A DNA stretch of 64,000 nucleotides from the NCBI GenBank assembly GCA_002793195.1, contig PFPT01000021.1:1-64000 (forward strand), read 5' to 3'. The translations under genes were made by a program, and so were the position numbers. The notes beneath the pieces were generated by a model. It did no database searches, was not told the DNA's origin, and saw nothing but the letters and a program-made list of their open reading frames with translations. The DNA comes from Gammaproteobacteria bacterium CG_4_10_14_0_2_um_filter_38_22. Lineage in GTDB: Bacteria > Pseudomonadota > Gammaproteobacteria > Coxiellales > Coxiellaceae. The first letter of the stretch is position 1. The number at the start of each line of letters is the position of its first letter. Positions 59,331-64,000 of the stretch are shown here, piece after piece.

Positions 59331-60760
59331 TCACCTTATTTCGATTGTTGAAAATTTTTTCCGTCATGATGCAGCACACGGTTAATCGTCGTGTCATTAG
59401 CAAGCGATCGAAGTTTATTCGTAAAATAAGCTACTTAAATCCATTGAGTTTTCACAACAATCATCACACACGCGGGGAATCCATTCGCATTGCACTTGAA
59501 AAATTAGGCCCCATTTATGTGAAATTTGGACAATTACTCTCAACTCGATTTGATTTGGTGCCAGATGATATCATTATTGAATTAGAAAAATTGCAAGATC
59601 GTGTCCCTCCTTTTTGCAGTAAAAAAGCGGTTCTGATAATAGAAACGGCGTTCAAAAAAAATATTGATTCTCTTTTTGCAGCCTTTGACAAACAACCACT
59701 GGCCTCCGCTTCAATCGCTCAAGTCCATGCAGCCACATTAAACAGTGGTGAAGACGTGGTGGTCAAAATTATTCGACCCAATATTGAAAAAACCATCCAT
59801 CACGATATATTGGTTTTAAAATTAGCAGCGAAGTTAATTGAATTATTTTGGCGGCATGGAAAACGGCTACGCGCAAAAGCAGTCGTAAGAGAATTTGAAA
59901 AAACAACGCTAGATGAATTGGATTTAATGCGTGAAGCAGCAAATGCCTCGCAGTTACGCCGCAACTTTGAAAATTCACACATGATTTACGTGCCAAAAAT
60001 TTACTGGCGCTATACGCGTGACCGTGTGATGACGATGGAAAGAATTTATGGCATACCGATCTCGGATATCAGCACGCTGAAAAAAAACAATGTCAATCTA
60101 AAAAAACTATCTGCCTATGGCGTTGAAATTTTTTTCACCCAGGTATTTCGTGATGCTTTTTTTCATGCGGATATGCACCCCGGTAATTTATTTGTTGATA
60201 TCAGCGACCCAGAAAATCCTTTTTATTTAGGCATTGATTTTGGCATCATGGGCACACTCTCGCCGATTGATCAAAATTATTTGGCACAAAATATTTTGGC
60301 ATTTTTATCACGAGATTATAAACGAGTAGCGCAACTGCATATTGATTCAGGCTGGGTATCAAATAACACGCGCATTGACGAATTTGAATCCGCCATTCGC
60401 ACCGTATGCGAACCTATTTTTGAAAAACCCTTATCTGAAATTTCATTTGGTAATTTATTATTAAAGTTATTTCAAACGGCTGAGCGTTTTAATATGACTG
60501 TACAACCACAGCTGATGTTGCTACAAAAAACATTATTTTACATCGAGAGTTTAGGCAGAAAGTTGTATCCTGATTTAGATTTATGGGAAACAGCAAAACC
60601 GTTTATGACAAAGTGGATGCGAAAACAACGCAGTCCACGCACACTACTCAAAAAGTTATTACGTGATTGGCCACAAAATACAGAAAAATTAATCCAACTC
60701 CCATTGTTATTGTTCGACACGCTCGAAGCAATACAAAAACAAAACAAACAACAAAAATAA
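59327..60760 (+). CDS. ubiB: Ubiquinone biosynthesis kinase-like protein UbiB, lacking C-terminal helices
   Basis: An atypical kinase-fold ATPase needed for ubiquinone synthesis. 477 residues with [15 protein letters not shown] (the KxGQ motif), [11 protein letters not shown] (A-rich loop), [12 protein letters not shown] and IDFGIMGTL. The N-terminal 440 residues track E. coli UbiB closely. The protein ends about 60-70 residues early, at [16 protein letters not shown], so the two C-terminal transmembrane helices of E. coli UbiB are missing. Last of ubiE-ubiJ-ubiB. Confidence 0.94.
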   Translation: MITLFRLLKIFSVMMQHTVNRRVISKRSKFIRKISYLNPLSFHNNHHTRGESIRIALEKLGPIYVKFGQLLSTRFDLVPDDIIIELEKLQDRVPPFCSKKAVLIIETAFKKNIDSLFAAFDKQPLASASIAQVHAATLNSGEDVVVKIIRPNIEKTIHHDILVLKLAAKLIELFWRHGKRLRAKAVVREFEKTTLDELDLMREAANASQLRRNFENSHMIYVPKIYWRYTRDRVMTMERIYGIPISDISTLKKNNVNLKKLSAYGVEIFFTQVFRDAFFHADMHPGNLFVDISDPENPFYLGIDFGIMGTLSPIDQNYLAQNILAFLSRDYKRVAQLHIDSGWVSNNTRIDEFESAIRTVCEPIFEKPLSEISFGNLLLKLFQTAERFNMTVQPQLMLLQKTLFYIESLGRKLYPDLDLWETAKPFMTKWMRKQRSPRTLLKKLLRDWPQNTEKLIQLPLLLFDTLEAIQKQNKQQK

Positions 60761-60778
60761 CAAGAAAGGAATTACCCA

Positions 60779-61666
60779 ATGAAACAGTTTCGATACTATT
60801 TAACCTTACTTTCATTATCATTATTGACCATTTCATTTTCTTCACTGGCTTCAACTCATTCTTTGAATTTAACAGAAAAACAAAAAACCAAAACAGAAAA
60901 ACCCTTTCACGCCAAAACCAACGCTAAGTCTTGGTACGTTTCTTGGGGTTATAATAAAGATTACTGGTCAAACAGCGATATTCATATTTCGCAACCCGGA
61001 TTGGGGAACAACTTTACCATTCACAACGTATCAGCAGGTGACTGCCCTGGTTGGACCAGCGGACTTTTTAATAAAAGCTTGATGGGGCCGCAATATAATA
61101 TTCGCATCGGACATTATCTTAATGCCGCACATACATGGGGTGTAGAACTGAGTTTTGATCATGCAAAATATAATACAAACTTATATCAAGTTGCACGTAT
61201 ATCAGGAACGATTAACGGTCAACCGGTTAATCAAAATCAAGTCTTAACGCCGCAATATTTTTACTACGCATTACACAACGGCGCGAATTTATTAATGTTG
61301 AATGTTGTTCGTCGAAAACCCCTCTTTTCATTTTTCAGATCATACTTTCAATTTGCTGCTTTAGGAAAACTGGGTGCTGGCGTTATGTTGCCACATCCAG
61401 AAAACACTGTAATGGGTAATAAAGTTGACGTGGGGCCAAAAAATTTCTCCAACAGTTTTGGGTGGCATCATGGTTGGTGGCAATTTGGTGGCTGGTCAGT
61501 GGGCGCTGAAGCGGGATTTCAATTATTGTTTCATAAAACCGTCTATGTTGAATTAACAGACAAAGAAGATTATGTCACACTCAGTCATATTCAAGTTTAC
61601 GATGGCACAGCAAGCCAAAGCATGTGGTTAAATGAAGTAATTGGTAATGTGGGCGTGATGTTTTAA
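60779..61666 (+). CDS. Probable outer membrane beta-barrel protein
   Basis: 295 residues with a signal peptide ending near FSSLAS. The mature part has many alternating aromatic strands: WYVSWGYNKDYWSNSDIHIS, PQYNIRIGHYLNAAHTWGVEL, GWWQFGGWSVGAEAGFQLLF, and ends in a C-terminal Phe (GNVGVMF) as expected for Bam-inserted barrels. Similar WSWGYN...SDIH proteins are found as uncharacterised outer membrane proteins. Function unknown. AGGAA precedes the ATG, 18 bases after ubiB. Confidence 0.65.
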   Translation: MKQFRYYLTLLSLSLLTISFSSLASTHSLNLTEKQKTKTEKPFHAKTNAKSWYVSWGYNKDYWSNSDIHISQPGLGNNFTIHNVSAGDCPGWTSGLFNKSLMGPQYNIRIGHYLNAAHTWGVELSFDHAKYNTNLYQVARISGTINGQPVNQNQVLTPQYFYYALHNGANLLMLNVVRRKPLFSFFRSYFQFAALGKLGAGVMLPHPENTVMGNKVDVGPKNFSNSFGWHHGWWQFGGWSVGAEAGFQLLFHKTVYVELTDKEDYVTLSHIQVYDGTASQSMWLNEVIGNVGVMF

Positions 61667-61672
61667 TTGTTA

Positions 61673-61746
61673 TGCGCCCGGCAGGAGTTGAACCTGCGAC
61701 CTTCGGTTTCGGAAACCGACACTCTATCCAACTGAGCTACGAGCGC
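61673..61746 (-). tRNA. tRNA-Arg (anticodon CCG)
   Basis: On the minus strand GCGCTCG pairs with CGGGCGC as the acceptor stem. The D arm is GCTC...GAGT, the anticodon arm TCGGT-TTCCGAA-ACCGA with CCG at the anticodon, and the T arm GCAGG-TTCAACT-CCTGC. The discriminator is A. The next bases are TAA, so CCA is not encoded and must be added by a nucleotidyltransferase. Reads CGG codons. Confidence 0.96.
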
Positions 61747-61858
61747 GTGACGACAATAGTACTATCGATCGCGCTCAAATCAAAGATCGAAATGTATCTT
61801 AAAAAGATCCCTTTTTTATTTTCTTCTTTTTTGTGAACACCTAAAAATTGAGCACGCA

Positions 61859-63370
61859 TTAAATATTACTTTTTATCTGTCGATATCCCAATGCTTCTTG
61901 TAAATGTTTTTTAGAAATAGAGCCTGCACAATCCAAATCAGCAATGGTGCGTGATAATTTTAAAATGCGATGGTAAGCACGTGCAGATAACCCAAGCAAT
62001 GACATGGCTTCTTCTAAATATCGACGATCTTTTTTATCAATATGACAAAATGTCGTTACATTTTCCCCAATTAATTCTGCATTAATGCAATGAGAACGCT
62101 GCATTTGTTTTTCTCGTGCCGCGATAACACGCGCACGAACCACTGCACTCGATTCTGCTTTTTCAACAGGCTGATCCAACAATACACTCATTAACAATGG
62201 TGGTACGGTGACATGCATGTCAATGCGATCTAACAAAGGCCCTGATAATTTATTTTGATATCGTGAGACTTGCTCACTACTACACTTACAACGTCCATTT
62301 GCATCGCCATGATATCCACACGGACAAGGATTCATTGCAGCAATTAATTGAAAACGCGCTGGAAATTTTTCCTGTCGTGCTGCACGTGAAATACGGATAT
62401 AACCTGACTCTAATGGTTCACGCAATGCTTCTAGCACATGGCGATCAAACTCAGGTAATTCATCTAAAAATAAAACACCTTGATGTGCGAGCGAAATTTC
62501 GCCTGGTTTTGGCGGACTACCGCCACCAACCAAGGCAACCGATGAAGCCGTATGATGCGGCGCACGAAAAGGTCTGCGCTTCCAATGCGCTGCATCAAAT
62601 CCAGCAACACTCACCGAATAAATCACAGCTGTTTCTTGCGCTTCAACATCCGTCATTTCTGGAAAAATGCTCGGCAATCGGCTGGCTAACATGGTTTTTC
62701 CTGTGCCAGGTGGGCCTGTCAATAAAATGCTATGTCCGCCAGCTGCCGCAATTTCTAATGCACGTTTTGCTTGAATTTGTCCACGCACATCTGATAAATC
62801 AGGATAAGGCTGCACTGGTGAATCAGCACATTCAGATGGCACAAATTTTTCAATCAAGGATTGCTGCATTAAATGCGCGCACACTGACCGCAAATGATCC
62901 GCAGGAAAAATAGAGAGTCCTGATGCCAACGATGCTTCTTGCGCATTTTCAACTGGCAATATAAGCGCACGATTATTTTTATGCGCGTCCAATGCCATTG
63001 GCAAAACGCCTTTAACTGATTTAAGCGCGCCCGTTAATGCTAACTCACCTACAAATTCATAATGCGCTAAAGAAGCAGCTGGAATTTGTTCCGATGCAGC
63101 AAGCACACCCAACGCGATTGGCAAATCAAATCGTCCGCCTTCTTTTGGTAAATCGGCTGGTGCTAAATTAATCACCGTTCGTCGTGATGGAAAATCAAAC
63201 CCATTATTAAGAATAGCACTACGCACACGATCTTTACTTTCTTTAACTGCTTTTTCAGGCAACCCAACAATACTCAAACCAGGCAAACCCGGTGATAAAT
63301 GCACCTCAATCGTAACGCTCGGTGCAGTCATCCCTAAATTAGCGCGGCTGTTAACAATTGCAAGCGACAT
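61859..63370 (-). CDS. comM: ComM/YifB family Mg-chelatase-like AAA+ ATPase
   Basis: In transformable species ComM is a helicase promoting branch migration of incoming DNA. 503 residues: an N-terminal Lon-like/ChlI domain (PGLSIVGLPEKAVKESKDRVRSA is split here as GLPEKAVKESKDRV), Walker A LTGPPGTGKTML, Walker B GVLFLDELPEF, an insert with zinc-ligand cysteines (NPCPCGYHGDANGRCKC) and a C-terminal Mg-chelatase domain (GLSARAYHRILKLSRTIADL). Forty bases downstream of ubiK on the same strand. Confidence 0.94.
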   Translation of the reverse strand: MSLAIVNSRANLGMTAPSVTIEVHLSPGLPGLSIVGLPEKAVKESKDRVRSAILNNGFDFPSRRTVINLAPADLPKEGGRFDLPIALGVLAASEQIPAASLAHYEFVGELALTGALKSVKGVLPMALDAHKNNRALILPVENAQEASLASGLSIFPADHLRSVCAHLMQQSLIEKFVPSECADSPVQPYPDLSDVRGQIQAKRALEIAAAGGHSILLTGPPGTGKTMLASRLPSIFPEMTDVEAQETAVIYSVSVAGFDAAHWKRRPFRAPHHTASSVALVGGGSPPKPGEISLAHQGVLFLDELPEFDRHVLEALREPLESGYIRISRAARQEKFPARFQLIAAMNPCPCGYHGDANGRCKCSSEQVSRYQNKLSGPLLDRIDMHVTVPPLLMSVLLDQPVEKAESSAVVRARVIAAREKQMQRSHCINAELIGENVTTFCHIDKKDRRYLEEAMSLLGLSARAYHRILKLSRTIADLDCAGSISKKHLQEALGYRQIKSNI

Positions 63371-63410
63371 ATTGTGTTTTGCTCACGCTTTTGCATGGGC
63401 TTCCAAATGA

Positions 63411-63653
63411 TTACTTTTTATTTTCATACGCTGATAAACGGCTTTCAAGCGCTTCTAATTTTTCTCGTGTACGCAACAACACACCGCGTTGCGCATCAAA
63501 TTCATCTCGCGTTACCAAATCTAATTTTTCAAAAACACCCTGAACACAAGCACGAAAATTCTGTTGCATCTCCTGAGGCATATTTTTCAAACCCGGCGGC
63601 AAGTCGTCTAGTACGTTTTGGATAATATCGCTGATATTTTTTGGATCAATCAT
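63411..63653 (-). CDS. ubiK: Ubiquinone biosynthesis accessory factor UbiK
   Basis: A small BMFP/YqiC-family protein that binds UbiJ and lipids in the Ubi complex. The start at 63653 has AGGTG seven bases upstream. 80 residues: an amphipathic N-terminus IDPKNISDIIQNVLDDLPPG and a C-terminal coiled coil with VTRDEFDAQRGVLLRTREKL, typical of the family. Its partner ubiJ is about 4 kb away on the opposite strand. Confidence 0.92.
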   Translation of the reverse strand: MIDPKNISDIIQNVLDDLPPGLKNMPQEMQQNFRACVQGVFEKLDLVTRDEFDAQRGVLLRTREKLEALESRLSAYENKK

Positions 63654-63814
63654 AATCATTCACCTTTTGTTTTTTAAATCACTATAATCGAATTTGAAAA
63701 AATTGAAATACCGTAGTTATACGGCACAGACTCAAGAAAATATTTTTAAAGACAGCCCGGTCTTTATCGCCATAATAAAATGTATTTTTTAAATAATTTT
63801 CAAAAAACCTTTAA

Positions 63815-63838
63815 ATCCTAGCGGTTACACGCTAGGAT
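63815..63838. repeat. Perfect 9-bp inverted repeat upstream of the cystathionine beta-synthase-like gene
   Basis: ATCCTAGCG and CGCTAGGAT around GTTACA, 15 bases before the Shine-Dalgarno of the next gene. Either a leader hairpin or an operator; too far from ubiK (opposite strand) to be its terminator, and no T-run follows. Confidence 0.5.
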
Positions 63839-63862
63839 CAGATTTTCATTCGCGAGGACATC

Positions 63863-64000
63863 ATGCTATTTCAAAATATCTTACAGGCTATTGGAAAAAC
63901 CCCTTTGGTAAAATTAAATCATCTAGCCAAAGCATTGCCGTGCGAAATGTACGTAAAATGTGAGTTTCTTAATCCAGGCGGCTCAGTAAAAGATCGTATT
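63863..64000 (+). CDS. Cystathionine beta-synthase/cysteine synthase family protein, 5' part
   Basis: A PLP enzyme of sulfur amino acid metabolism, cut by the window end after 46 codons. [20 protein letters not shown] is the standard start of the family, and [15 protein letters not shown] contains the PLP-binding Lys. The [15 protein letters not shown] form is nearer cystathionine beta-synthase than CysK/CysM. GAGGA precedes the ATG. Confidence 0.85.
   Translation, partial: MLFQNILQAIGKTPLVKLNHLAKALPCEMYVKCEFLNPGGSVKDRI

Noticed and set aside
62263-62913. 216-codon plus-strand frame opposite comM
   Set aside because: Antisense of a well-conserved ATPase; no Shine-Dalgarno and shadow-like composition.

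Overview
The window is an AT-rich, gene-dense chromosomal segment of a gammaproteobacterium. Evidence for that class is a complete pilMNOPQ set, Tol-Pal genes, Hda, HslO, Smg, and the ubiquinone accessory genes ubiE-ubiJ-ubiB and ubiK. The low GC, a bacterial F-box-like membrane protein and a HAD-signature protein resembling secreted effectors suggest a Legionellales/Coxiella-type, host-associated lineage. That placement is inference; there is no rRNA or species marker here.

Layout. 1-826: broken 5' end of an EAL phosphodiesterase. 847-2166: FadL-type outer membrane transporter. 2155-10890: type IV pilus block with pilMNOPQ-pilF on the minus strand and, divergently, three prepilin-like genes, a DUF4124 gene and pilT. 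11527-16738: cpoB, pal, tolB, tolA and an editing-domain-less proS, with no tolQR. 17256-20275: groEL, groES (sigma-32-type promoter) and hslO. 20359-28441: acnA, dsbD, aroQ-accB-accC and prmA. 28486-31277: a tight operon of a 2-oxoglutarate/Fe(II) oxygenase, hemF and ornithine cyclodeaminase. 31336-34490: HAD-like unknown, hda, DUF2066 and ihfB, with two perfect inverted DnaA boxes in the divergent promoter region. 34487-42477: metQ-metI-metN, dcd, mrp, then metG-ferredoxin-nth and an MFS transporter. 42543-53802: unknown membrane protein, guaC, acylphosphatase, gmhB, fmt, dprA-smg-topA-tsaC, a FUSC-like protein, argS and a SPOR protein. 53843-64000: F-box-like membrane protein, hslVU (sigma-32-type promoter), a small unknown, ubiE-ubiJ-ubiB, a beta-barrel protein, tRNA-Arg(CCG), comM, ubiK and the start of a cystathionine beta-synthase-like gene.

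How genes work together. The pilus genes supply the alignment subcomplex (M, N, O, P), the secretin (Q), its assembly factor (PilF), minor pilins and the retraction motor; dprA and comM fit a natural-transformation role. groESL, hslO and hslVU form a heat/oxidative-stress set, two of them with recognisable heat-shock promoters. hda and ihfB both act on DnaA-dependent initiation and flank a DnaA-box pair, which is the most suggestive regulatory arrangement here. No CRISPR array, prophage, integrase or recognisable defence island was seen.
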